Shown: positions 10,674 through 21,129 of the stretch, one piece after another
Layout: each line of letters starts with the position of its first letter
How positions within the stretch are numbered: position 1 is the stretch's first letter
Origin: Coniochaeta sp. PMI_546
Taxonomy: Eukaryota > Ascomycota > Sordariomycetes > Coniochaetales > Coniochaetaceae
DNA: 64,000 bases
NCBI GenBank assembly: GCA_021432605.1
Contig: MU271147.1
Coordinates: forward strand, 1,674,001-1,738,000
Direction of reading: 5' to 3'
Notes under the pieces: generated by a model
The model's input: only the letters and a program-made list of their open reading frames with translations
What the model was told of the DNA's origin: nothing
Database searches by the model: none
Made by a program: the position numbers and the translations under genes

Positions 10674-12171
10674 CTAGAAGCCCTCAATTTGAACCTCGGA
10701 GCGTACCTTGGCCAGGCACTGTTGGTGCTTCGCCTTGACCATCCATATCACCGACTCGTTGACTGGGCACTTGAGCCCCAGCTCCCTGCCGCGCTCGACG
10801 AAATATCCGTTGAGGTAGTCGATATCGCTCGAGAACCCGCGGTTCGTCTGGCTCCGCATCCTGCTTGTCGAGTCCTTCAGTCTTGCCAGCCTCCGATATA
10901 CGTCACGTCGGATTTCGCCGTACAGGATCATCCACCTCATGCCAGGCGAGTCTTTCAGCTCAGGCAGGCGGGAGACGACGTTGAGAATCTCCCCCAGCAG
11001 CTGGTCGATCATCTGCTTGCCGTACGTGTTCTCGGCCAGCGCTCCAAAGGTGCAGTCGAGCACGACCGTGAGCGGCTCGAGAACCGCCTGGATGATTGTC
11101 TCGTGCAGTTTCACTTCCATGAACTTCTGCAGGGGGTAGCCGCCGGCCTGCAGTCGCGGCGTGGTGGACATGATGTCGAGAAAGTGCGAGACTCTGCTGT
11201 TCCTCTCTATCGGCGGGTGGTAGTTGATGTCGGACTCGACGTAATCGTGGCCCAGTGCCGACAGGAAGAGCTTGCCCTGCCGTATCTCCGAGACCGTGAA
11301 AGCATCCCGATGCGTCTTGCGCAGCTCGTGCGACATGTGACCTAGTATATACAACGGCTGGTCTGCGTAGTCGGGAAAGCAAGCCTTGTTCACGGCCTCC
11401 ATGACGCCCAGACCGTCCTGTAGCAGGCATACCGTTGTAGTCGGGTGGATTCTATGGACGATGGATGATATCGTGCGCACGACGCTCTCGGCGGGAACGG
11501 TCACTATCAGATTAGATATGAATCCGCCTTGTTCGGTGGAGCCGATGTTCGTAACACGCGGGAGGCGGGTCTCCGGCGCAAGTTGGTATTTGTTAGACCT
11601 CGGGATGCACTCCACGATGGCCCGGGAAGTGACTATGGTGTCTTCGCCGTTGTGCAGCACCATACGGTTACCGCCTCGTTCGTACCAGCCTTGAAGGTCC
11701 CTCCGGTGGGTGAGGAAGCGCACAGGGGGCAGCGTCTCACAGCACGCAAGCGCGTGGGTGATGTATCGCCCCCGAACATCGGCCCCTAGGACATGTATCT
11801 GATCCGACAGACGGCGAACCGACGAGGCGGCAACTGGGTAAAAGGGAGCGGGTTTGAATGAGCGGAGGGTATATGTTTTGTCCGATGGAGGTCGGTTGTC
11901 CAGCTGACCATTTTGATTGTGCGGCGCCGGCGTGGGTGTCTCAGATATCTCCCGTACCGGAACCGGAGCACCCTCGTATGTATCAGGTTCTTTAGTCGCG
12001 GCAGTGGCCTCGCCGGACAGAAGTTTGCTGGCCCCCCGGCCGGCAAAGGTGTTATTGCGTTTCCATAAGGTGTGTCTGCAGGGTATTCGCGCGGGCAGCC
12101 GCGAGAGCGGTCGGCTGCTCTGAAGGAGAAACAGGATGGCGGTTATGTCACGACGAGCCTCGAGAAGTCAT
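10674..12171 (-). CDS. Ketopantoate reductase (ApbA/PanE)-family protein, probably mitochondrial
   Basis: The main exon 12114..10674 has no in-frame ATG upstream of the conserved core. A short first exon (12171..12155 or ..12152) spliced by a 37-40 nt intron supplies MTSRGS and restores phase. The resulting 485-486 aa protein begins with an Arg/Ser-rich stretch that looks like a mitochondrial presequence. Next comes a Pro/Thr-rich linker, then the Rossmann start IHVLGADVRGRY (weak G-x-G-x-x-G), an NLIVTVPAESV strand, CLLQDGLGVMEA, and a helical C-terminal domain. The fold is that of 2-dehydropantoate 2-reductase; fungal members include the mitochondrial Cbs2-type proteins, some of which lost enzyme activity. 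The altered nucleotide loop (A-D-V-R in place of G-x-G-S) makes catalysis doubtful. Family call is firm; function is inferred. Confidence 0.75.
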
Positions 12172-12721
12172 GGCACTGCGTGTGGAAAAGAGCCCAGGAT
12201 CCCAGGGATCCGGATAGCTGCGACTGTCGGCGAAGGTGTTTGATGCTTTACAACCGAGGCTCAAGCATTGAATCGGATGGTTCCTCCCGACCGGATCGAG
12301 GCTGACGTTGATGAAAAACCTAGTTGATGTTCAGGACCCTGATGCACGAATGGTCAAGTGTTGTGAGAAGAGCCCTGGTGGACGACGTAGAAGCACACTG
12401 TTGCGGTTACACGGATGGGATGGGACGGGCATTCAATGACAGCGACTTTTTTCTGCTCTGAGAAATTTCGAGGCGCGACGTTCTCTCGCCTGGCAGGGAT
12501 CCGAAGCCAGTTCCATTTCAAAGAGCTCTTATTGGCCGAGAATTTAGTTATGCCCGGCGAAAGTGGACATTCAGCTTATCGGGTAGATCTGGCTGCATGG
12601 ATAGACAAATTCAGCGCTGCATAAACATTCATCGTCGACTTTTCAGGGAAGCCAACCTCATTCTCGTTCACCCTCATATTTATACACACCTTCGGCCAAC
12701 GACATCGGTTAAGCTGCGATC
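12172..12721. promoter_or_regulatory. Divergent promoter region (reductase / LRP1)
   Basis: Separates two start codons on opposite strands. A TATA-like ATATTTATA lies near 12676-12684, about 40 bp before the LRP1 ATG. Nothing else was recognised. Confidence 0.45.
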
Positions 12722-13370
12722 ATGGATATCACCGATATCAAGCCGCAGCTAGACGACCTGAGTGCGAGCCTCGACAACTTGGAGGCAGCACTGAAGCCTC
12801 TCATCGATGATGTTGGCTCCGTTGCGTCCAAGCTTCCGTTACTCGACAAGGCGAAGTTGAATGTAATGACTTGCTACGCTATAGAATCATTACTGTTTTG
12901 TAAGTATATTTCCAGGAGACTGTATTCTTGGATCGCTAATGCTAACATTGTTTGCAGCTGCCCTCCGCCTGAACGGCGTTGACGTCAAAGACCATGCCAT
13001 TTTCACTGAATTGACCCGCGTCAAGCAGTATTTTGCAAAAATCCAGAAGATAGAGAACCCGCCTGCTGAGCGGGACACTAATGTTGACACCCGGGCAGCC
13101 ATTAGGTTCATCCGTTCGGATCTCGTAAGTCGCAGGCTCTACTAAGTGTTATGTGATGAGTATTGTACTAACAATCGGCAGAGTGACAACAAGGAGGTCA
13201 AGGACAAGCTCACTGAGCAGCTAATTAAAGAGGGTGCAAAGGCTGCGCTCAAGGCGTCCAACGCGGAGAAAAAGCGCCCAGCACAGGACGGGGCATCAAG
13301 TCAGAGCGAACCAGGTACCGAGAACGAGGCCAAGAAACTGAAACGCACCAAGTCCAAGTCCAAGAGATGA
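12722..13370 (+). CDS. LRP1: Exosome cofactor Lrp1/Rrp47 (C1D family)
   Basis: Three exons (12722..12899, 12958..13124, 13182..13370) give 177 aa. Junctions restore LLFSALRLNGVDV and IRSDLSDNKEV. The N-terminal half is the helical Sas10/C1D domain with LPLLDKAKLNVM and HAIFTELTRVKQYFAKI; the C-terminus is Lys-rich (KKLKRTKSKSKR). C1D-family proteins bind the exosome nuclease Rrp6 and structured RNA, and act in nuclear processing of rRNA and snoRNA. The length and basic tail fit the fungal proteins. Introns have GTAAGT donors and CTAAC branch sites. Confidence 0.93.
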
Positions 13371-14055
13371 ATTCTTTAGCAGTCAGTATTTTACCAACAT
13401 CTGAAGCGTCTCTTGTTGGTGGTGGCTGGACAGTAGATTCGTCGCGATTAAGGTCCTATGCCTACACATGCCGAGCTGCCATCACTAAAGCTGCACGAGC
13501 AAACCCACACACTCAATGCCGCCGAGACAGATAGGACGAAACGTCGAGGATGCCTTGAAACTCTGGACAAAAGGCCTATAGAGAGAGTGTGCTTGGTGGC
13601 TTTCATGGCTTGCCGACCTGAAGGTTCAGGTCTGGCGAGGGTGGAATAGAGAAAACGGTCTCGAAATGCTATCAGGGGTCCAAACAAATCCGTGATTGCT
13701 CAACTTTGTGCAGTCTCATAGGTTGATTGCCTAGGTCTAGGCCAGGAGGCCGAGTGACGTGTTGCTTGTTGCTACGACATCTTGCTAGCAAATCCATTTT
13801 TAAAAAAACACACTGCGCCCATTGTCCATCCCATCGTGATCTTAAGCGTCCAACGGGGGGGAAAGCCCTTGCCTCTCTCATGGTATCGTCGCTTTGAACT
13901 TGTTTTGCTTTTCTGTTGTTGTGCTGCGGCATCTCCTATCATCCACCTCACCACATTCACCATAGATCCGGCTAGGCCACTTCGGCGGTTAAGCTCCATT
14001 CAGTTTTGGGCAAGTCACGGATGTCTTTTTAACAACACTCCGAGACCAGATGACC
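13371..14055. other. Convergent 3' intergenic
   Basis: Gap between the stops of LRP1 and the F-box-like gene. It contains short homopolymer runs (T5A7 near 13798, G7 near 13855) and no recognisable gene. Confidence 0.45.
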
Positions 14056-15723
14056 TCATCCCCGTGAAAAGCCCAAGTCGGATCTGCGCTGGGTATACCT
14101 CGACGCCGGCTGGCTTCGAATGTACGCTTTAGCCCCATTGTCCAGCCGGTGTGCGTCCCACATGACATACCCCCAGCGTCGGAGGGAAGCCGGCACGAAG
14201 TCACCGAAGAGGTTACTGGCCTTCCCGTCCCAATACAGTACCCAAGCTAGCGGTGGCGCAACCGTCGTGTCCTCTTCGAAGCGCATCTCCTGCACGCTGT
14301 CCTGCGCGGTATCGGCATCGGCATCCGTGGACCATGCTGCACGTCTCGAGTCCTGGGCGTCCTTACTGATGGCAAGGTAATTGTCCGCTAGCTTGAAACG
14401 TGATTCATACGTATTGATAACCTTTTCGTTGGGCTTTCCGTCTAACCAGTCATCACGATGGTGGGAGTAGAAATACACGTCATCGAGGTATCGACGTACT
14501 GTCACCGCGAGCTCATCAGTATCTGCTGTTTTGAAAAGTGCCAACAACGGGGTTAGACCGCAGGAAAGCACATAGTTTCGTAAGTCTCCGTCGACAACTG
14601 GATCTCTCGGTTAGCCCTTGTGATGTTTGTAGCCTCGGTCAGGGGGGAAAAAAGTCCAGACTGAGTATGAAAAGTGTAGGCGCTTACCTTCGTGCTCATT
14701 GACCAGACTCCGCCTATACGTCTTCAATGTGTCCTGTAGCTCTGATGCTACTTGGTGGAAGACACTGCTAACTCTCTCTTTTGCAAATTCATGAAAACAC
14801 AACATCTCCTCCACCTCCCACGCGTCAAAGGTCGATAAGATCTCCAGCCGGTCGAGAGCGCCCCACATCTGGCACGGCGAGCGGTCGGAGCAAAGGTTGC
14901 AAAAGGTCTCAAGTCGGTACATGGCGCGCTGTATCCGCCATCTCTCTGTTTCGGTGAGAGGACGTGTTACCGGCGAGGAGCCTAGTGCCGCCAGAGCCCA
15001 CAGGGCGTACCGGTCTGTCAGAGGCTCGACAACAGAGAGGTGGAGGCGTGCCAGCTGCACATAGTCCTCCAGTCTCACAACGGCGTTGTTTATGATTGGG
15101 ACACGAGAGCTCGAGGTTCGGCTTTCCTTGTAGCTGACGAGGAAGTCCCGGATGATTGGCATAGTGATGTCGCTCCGTCGAAATGATTCTGTGCCCGTGA
15201 GATAGGCCGCGTGGGCGTCGCTTCCAACACTGCGAGTAACACAGTTCTTAAGGATGAGCAGCCTATCCCTCGCGTAGGCACTATGTAGTCTGGGCGAGGC
15301 GTGAACCATGGCCCTCAGCGCTGGTAGGTCTGGCATTGCGTACAAGATTCTTCGGTGGACCTCGAAGGGTAGTTCTTCCAGGCATGGTTGAGCAGCATTT
15401 TTCTGAATCGCGTGCTGCTCTGTACCTGCAGCACTGGTGCCTGACGGGTTCTCACATCCATATAGCACGATGCTGTTCCCTGATGAGGCGGTTCTGGTCA
15501 CTGCCAAAGCGAGACCAGCCTTAGAGACCAAGTCACGCTCGGAATCTGGTCTGGAAGCAAGGGCAGGTTCGTGGCCATCTTGTTTCTCCGACAGACATGC
15601 AGGCTCTGGGGCACCAATGAAGTTCGAATCATGGAATGGCCCGAGCCCAGGTTCGGACTCGCAGCGCTGGTGACGGTAGATGCTGCTAAGCCGTTTAAAA
15701 CGGGACACCAGCTTCTTCTTCAT
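14056..15723 (-). CDS. Hypothetical protein with F-box-like motif
   Basis: Two exons, 15723..14688 and 14597..14056, are joined by a 90-nt intron with GTAAGC donor, GCTAAC branch and CCAG acceptor; the product is 525 aa. Residues about 115-150 read ELPFEVHRRILYAMPDLPAL then VHASPRLHSAY, a form common at the N-terminus of fungal F-box-like proteins. The rest is helical with Cys pairs (CNLCSDRSPC) and no enzyme motif that I recognise. The C-terminal exon has WVLYWDGKASNLFGDF and is unassigned. The open frame continues upstream of 15723 without another ATG, so the start is the first Met. A role as a ubiquitin-ligase adaptor is possible but unproven. Confidence 0.65.
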
Positions 15724-16795
15724 TGTGAGGTGCCAAGAGGGAGCATCTGCCAGCGCCTGCGACAAGAGACTGCGAAGGAGAACGGTATTAAGTATCTACC
15801 TTCCATCCACTCTGGAGCGGGTGGCCCCCATTCAGGATATGACTCTAAGAATATGCAACGTAGTGGCACGAACGACGCGATGGACACCAGCACCAACAGA
15901 CGTGACTAGCTCGGAACACTTGTCCCATTTTGATAACCGTGGAACTCATGGCCATTGTGTGCCTAGAATTGTGTAGACCTTATAGGCCACAATAGGCGTA
16001 GAGGTTTCGTACCGATTGTAGGATACAATCGAGCGCACAGGTTAGCAGAAGACGAACAGGGTATGAGTACGCGGACGAGCAGGAGTGAGAACAGCTCACT
16101 CGCGACGATGGCCTCATTTGGAGCTGGGATTGGAAAATAACGATTTAAAGAGGCCAAATGTGGACCAAGCAGAGGACATCGGGGAATATCTTATGGTGTT
16201 CCGCTGCACCTCCACTTTTCGCAGCGATGTGTGCCTTAGTGTATAAGAATAGCCGACCGGTCAGGGGTCCCTTGCTGCTGCGGGCGGGCCGGGCAGCGCC
16301 TGGCTTCGAATGCTGTAAAGTCGGCCCGGTAGGTGATCCTATAGGTCTGCACTTGGCTGGTCGACGACAGCCAAGAAGCAGAGAAGAGCAATTGTGAACT
16401 TCATGCTGTCTTCTCGGGTCGAGGCGTTGGAGCAGGTGCAGGTGAAAGAGTTATTGTGAGTTCCATCATGTAGCCTCTTGATATCTGTATCGAATCCGTA
16501 CACTGTGAGGCCGCATGTGGTTCACCCCATAGCATCCCCTATATCGAGACTATGTAGCGGCCCCTCCCCGAATAGGATCTCAGTCATTTGTGATGGGGGA
16601 ACGCTCATATTCAAGAGACAGACCACCACCATCATGCGCGACGGAATCCGGAAACCTTTTCCTCGTCCTCGTTCGTAATCTTGTCCTCGTTAATATTGCT
16701 TGGGCTCAAAACCCCCTATGATACAAGGCCTCCTCCCATCATCTAGCAGGCTACACACCATGTCCCCATCTATCATTAGACACGGCCCCGCATAC
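15724..16795. other. Intergenic, no clear gene
   Basis: Over 1 kb without a convincing frame on either strand. It should contain the promoter of the F-box-like gene. Short frames here have no family features. Confidence 0.4.
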
Positions 16796-16909
16796 CTAGT
16801 TCGGTATGCTCTTACCCTCCTCCTCGTCTAGCTTCAATATCTCGGGGGAAACCCTCCTTAACACCCTACGGGCCCACAGCACCTGTCCCGTGCTCCAGAT
16901 CCCGGCCAT
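16796..16909 (-). CDS. Possible microprotein or terminal exon of an unmodelled gene
   Basis: On the minus strand an ATG at 16909 opens 37 codons that look genuinely coding: MAGIWSTGQVLWARRVL, then SPEILKLDEEEGKSIPN. In-frame codons LGGLV precede the Met, up to a good acceptor (GACAACACGACAG) near 16930, after which the frame is closed by TGA. This may therefore be the last exon of a gene whose upstream exons lie around 17.0-17.25 kb; there another plausible piece starts MVRWTLKERRLAIQQ at 17218. I could not join the two with consistent phase. The family is not recognised. Confidence 0.3.
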   Translation of the reverse strand: MAGIWSTGQVLWARRVLRRVSPEILKLDEEEGKSIPN

Positions 16910-16929
16910 CACCAGCCCACCCAGCCTGT

Positions 16930-17941
16930 CGTGTTGTCAATGCTCTGTCCGGACATGATGGGCGGAAAGGCGGGGATCGAGATCGGCGTTCAAGTTATGG
17001 CGGGCGACCTAATTAACCTCGATCACCAAAGGCGAAAAGAGAAGTGTACGAGAAGAAATATGGAAGATTGGGGGTGCAGATGCTGAGACCAGTCCACCCA
17101 CCCACCCAACCACATACAATACCATCCCACTACACAACGGTCTGAGCTCTTTGTAGGCCAATTGGGCAGCTGCCTGCTGGATAGCAAGTCGCCTCTCCTT
17201 GAGCGTCCAACGCACCATGATACATACAATCGGAACTCAACGGGCCACTTGCCTCTGTCAAACAAGTGTTTCGCTGATAAAGGAGCTTCCCCAAAAGTGT
17301 GCGGATCGTCATGCTACGGACCTGCAGTGAGAGAAACATGACAGACCAGGAACATTGCTTTGCTTCGTTTCAAGCGCTGCCACTGTGTCTTGTTCCATTT
17401 CGACCATTCTGAGGAGGTATTGTACATTTCGAGGACATCATCCGTGCCATCGTTATCAAGACCGCGGACTTTCACATCGTGACGGTAAAGTTTACGCGGC
17501 AGCGTAATTTCTCAACTAAAATATCTAAGGTAGGCTTCTTAAGGGATTTAAAAAGCTTACTATAGCTACCTTATCAAAGTAAACCTAGAATTAGTTCTGT
17601 AGAGGCACGATTACACTCGATACTTATCACGGCTCTTGCTAAGGTACGGTTCTCACACTATTAAAATGCGGCGGTTTTACTTACCTTAGCCATACCTAAT
17701 GGCTAATGCATTGGGTAAAAGTGGACCGCGGAACTGGTTCTTATCAAGCCCCGCCTTAATTTCTTATCGCTCAATGCTGGCAGAAAAAGTTGAAGGCTTG
17801 ATCACGTCCATAGTACCAGAATTTACAGGACAATCTCTACAACATAATTAATACACAGTAAGCAGCTTGTCTGTGCAAAAGCTTTCTAACATTGTGTTAA
17901 TACCTATTCCCCCTTAGAGGCCTAATACCCCAATCACAACC
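16930..17941. other. Intergenic with a TA-rich island
   Basis: The first third may contain exons of the unmodelled minus-strand gene noted at 16796..16909. From about 17480 to 17720 the sequence becomes rich in TpA (TACCTTA, CTAAGG, TTATC) and poor in open frames, unlike its flanks. That composition is what RIP leaves in old fungal repeats, but no element family can be named. The rest is the NOP6 promoter. Confidence 0.35.
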
Positions 17942-19136
17942 ATGGGCGAACACAAGAAAGCGAAGCGCAGCAAGAAGGCGGTAGAGGATGTCGAGGACGT
18001 AACCATGGTCGATGCCGCGCCTGTCGTGAAGAAGGACAAGAAAGAGAAGAAGGAAAAGAAGGACAAATCCGAGAACAAGGACAAGTCTGAGAAGAAAGAC
18101 AAGAGCGAAAAGAAGGAGAAGAAAGTAAAGACTGATAAAACAGAGGAAGAGGAGAAGGCCGAAAAGAAGGAGAAGAAGGACAAGAAGAGGAAACGGTCCG
18201 AGGAGGAGGAGGAAGAGGTGAAGCCGACAGCACCTACCGCCAATGGCGACAGCGAGAAGCCCGCAGAGTCGGCGCCCAAGAAGAAGAAGTCCAAGAAGTC
18301 CAGCAAGGATGACACCGCCGTCGAAGCCGACTCCTCCAAGACAGAGAACACCGACAAGGAGGAGAAGAAGAGCAAGAAGTCCAAGGTTGAAGCCGCATCC
18401 ACAGAAGCCATCGACTCCTCAAAGGCCGAAAAGAAGGAGAAGAAGTCCAAAAAGTCCAAGAAGGAGAAGAAGTCCACCGACGTCACCGAAACCGTCGAGC
18501 CCAACGGCAGCGACCCCAAGCCCGAAGATGGCGAGGAGGAAGCACAGCCGAAGAGCGGCAAGAACTCGCGCTTCATCTGCTTCATCGGCAACCTGCCCTA
18601 CACGGCCACCACGAACGCGATAAGGGCACACTTCGCCTCCCTGGAGCCGTTCGAGGTCCGTCTGCTGACGCATAAGGACAACCCGACCAAGTCCAAGGGC
18701 GTGGCCTTCATCGAGTTCGCCGCGTACGACAAGATGAAGACGTGCCTGGCCAAGTTCCACCACTCCGAGTTCAACGACAATGTCTCCCCTCCGAGGAAGA
18801 TCAATGTCGAGTTGACGTGAGTTTTTATATTCTCCCCCTTCTTCCTCTCTGTCCTTTTCCTCCTCGATTCTGGAACACATTTGGCTAACGAGTCTTGCCT
18901 GTGTGCATAGTGCCGGCGGTGGAGGCAAGAAGTCCGACGTCCGCAACGACAAGATCAAGGCCAAGAACCACAAGCTCAACGAGGAGCGCGTGAGGAAGAT
19001 GCAGGAGGAGGAGGCCGCTAAGCTGGCCAAGGACAAGAAGAAGGCAGGCGAGAAGAAGCCCGAGACCGAGGAGAAGCACAATGTGGAGGACGACATACAC
19101 CCCAGTCGGCGTGGTTGGGTTCCTTACAAGAGGTGA
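17942..19136 (+). CDS. NOP6: Nop6-like nucleolar RNA-binding protein
   Basis: Two exons, 17942..18816 and 18911..19136, give 366 aa, with a 94-nt intron in phase 2. The first ~205 residues are a highly charged Lys/Glu tract with many KKEKK and KKSKK repeats and several nuclear/nucleolar localisation-like clusters. One RRM follows (about 208-292) with RNP2 FIGNLPY and RNP1 KSKGVAFIEF. The C-terminal exon is a basic coiled-coil-like helix ending HPSRRGWVPYKR. Yeast Nop6 binds 35S pre-rRNA and snR30 regions and aids early 40S assembly. The domain layout fits, but the charged N-terminus is much longer than in yeast. Confidence 0.82.
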
Positions 19137-20051
19137 AGGGGAGTCTACAAGGGGTGACTACTATATTAGGGTAGGAAGCAAAATCTTGTTCTTGGGATTG
19201 CAAACAAGGTCAAAGAAGTTGGATGGCAAAGGCGTCCGGCGTCTGGTTCAAGCTACATGGATCGGTTGGTTATGTTGGATGTATCGCGTGATCGAACAAT
19301 ATCGATATCCTGTCTGTCCTCGCGGTAGAGATTCAATGCATATTAGACCTAGACAGCCCAGAAGCCTAAGAGAGAATAGAGAGAGAGCTACGGAGCTCCT
19401 CGCATTTGCATGTTCGAAAAAAAGCAGATCTTTCGCATTTCCCTTCCTTCACCAGAGGTCCTCGGCAGTGAGCTTCCGTCTCTCTGGTGTGGCTGTGCAC
19501 ATTCATCCTTTCCCCCTTGAGGCCGGCTTTATCTACAAACGAGAGAAGAAACAGAAAGGAGAAAAGAAAGTCGGGATATCCTTGAGTATGTGATAATGAC
19601 CATGATGCAAGCCTGTAGTCGCACAAACAAACACAAGACAAAAGCAAATGACCAACGACACCTTGTAAACCAGGGCTTGCGGAAAAACAACAACGGGTAA
19701 CGTGATAAGTCATGGAAGAAGACCTGACGAGCGCACAAGAGCCTGAAGACGCAAGCTTGCTCCCCAAGGCCTGCCTCCTTTGTGCCCTGCCAGAGCCGCC
19801 GCAAGGTCCATATCCTTCGTGATCCGAGGTGCTCGGCGTCTCGAGCTGTCGTTCCAGAACATGAGTAGCCTCTCGCAGCTATGTTTTTGTCCTCTGTGGC
19901 CTTGCTGTGAGAGGTTAAGAAGCGGGTGACGATGCGAAGAACATTCTCCAGAGCCAATTATTGCGGTGGACGTCAATCTCAAGAAGTCCATGCCACGTGC
20001 TAACAGGTCCATATTCCGAGATGTCTCGTGGTGTCTCGTAAAGGACTTGTC
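19137..20051. other. Convergent 3' intergenic
   Basis: Between the stops of NOP6 and RAC1. Contains a GA-rich run near 19371-19388 and no supported frame; the 133- and 142-codon minus-strand frames have no family features. Confidence 0.45.
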
Positions 20052-21129
20052 CTAGAGAATCGTGCACTTCGACTTCTTCTGCTTGCTAGGTTGCGGCCGG
20101 GGGTTGAGAACAGCACTACAAGCAGGTCAGTATTGAACGAATCACACGAAGAACAGCATTCAGCTAGTGCAAGGCCGAGCATTGACCGCCCCGGAGTGAC
20201 ATGCCCGGACCTCGAGCCTGCGCCGAGACATGTTTAAGGTTCATGCGAGGCCGAGCATTGACCGCGCCTTAAATCGACGCGGGGGAGCCAAAAGATCGGA
20301 TTCCAGCAGGAAAGTAAACGAAGCGGCAAGTAAACGACAGGAGAAGTAAACGAAAGGGGGGGAAAACCTACCGGATAGCCTCGTCAAAGACAGACTTCAA
20401 GTTCCGTTGCGTCAAAGCCGAGCACTCGAGATACTTGTGGGCTTTGATCTCCTTGGCGCAGATGAGCGCCTGGTCGTACGATACGGGCTCCATCCTCTTC
20501 TGCCGGAGGGCCTCGAGCGTGGCGGGGTCCTCGCGCAGATCGAGCTTGGTTCCGACGAGGATGATGGGGATGTTGGGCGCGTGGTGGTCGATCTCGGGAT
20601 ACCATTTCGCCTTGACGTTATCGAACGAGGGCGGGCTGACGATGGAGAAGCAGATCAGGAAGACATCGGTCTGGGGGTAAGATAGCGGCCGCAGTCGATC
20701 GTAGTCTTCCTGTCCTGCCGTATCCCAGAGACCGAGGCTGATGGGCTTGCCGTCGACCATTACACTCGCCGAGTAGTTGTCGAAGCTGCGGTGGGCACAA
20801 ATGTCAGAGGCCGGTTCACTGAAGGACGAGAAAGCGCGACTGCGGTGGCTAAAAACCTACACTGTGGGTATATATTCGCCTGGGAAGGCATTGGTTGTGT
20901 AGGAGATGAGAAGACATGTCTAGTCGCCACCGTTAGCCACTGTCAAGGGATTCGGAACAGCGAGAGCGGAGGGGAGATTGAGGCTTACCTTTCCGACGGC
21001 ACCATCACCAGTTACGACGCACTATTCCGAGGAGCAAACATGCCGGTCAGCTCACAGGCGGCCAAAGTGATTGCAGACGGTCGAAAGAAGAGAACAAACC
21101 TTGAGCGACTGAACCCCCGGAGCAGCCAT
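20052..21129 (-). CDS. RAC1: Rac-type Rho GTPase
   Basis: Five exons (21129..21100, 21021..20989, 20919..20861, 20785..20372, 20115..20052) give 199 aa, the exact usual length. The P-loop GDGAVGKT covers residues 15-22, the effector loop PTVFDNY 39-45 and switch [15 protein letters not shown] follows; TKLD and the SAL motif ([10 protein letters not shown]) complete the G box set. The tail is polybasic and ends CTIL, a CaaX box whose terminal Leu predicts geranylgeranylation. [14 protein letters not shown] distinguishes Rac from Cdc42. Fungal Rac controls polarised growth, actin and NADPH oxidase. The last intron is 256 nt, much longer than the others (66-79 nt), and contains an imperfect 22-bp direct repeat. 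All junctions keep phase. Confidence 0.97.
20168..20265. repeat. Direct repeat pair inside the last RAC1 intron
   Basis: The 18-bp block AGGCCGAGCATTGACCGC occurs at 20172..20189 and again at 20248..20265, 76 bp apart. It extends to 22 bp with one mismatch. Both copies are intronic on the RAC1 strand. Confidence 0.9.
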
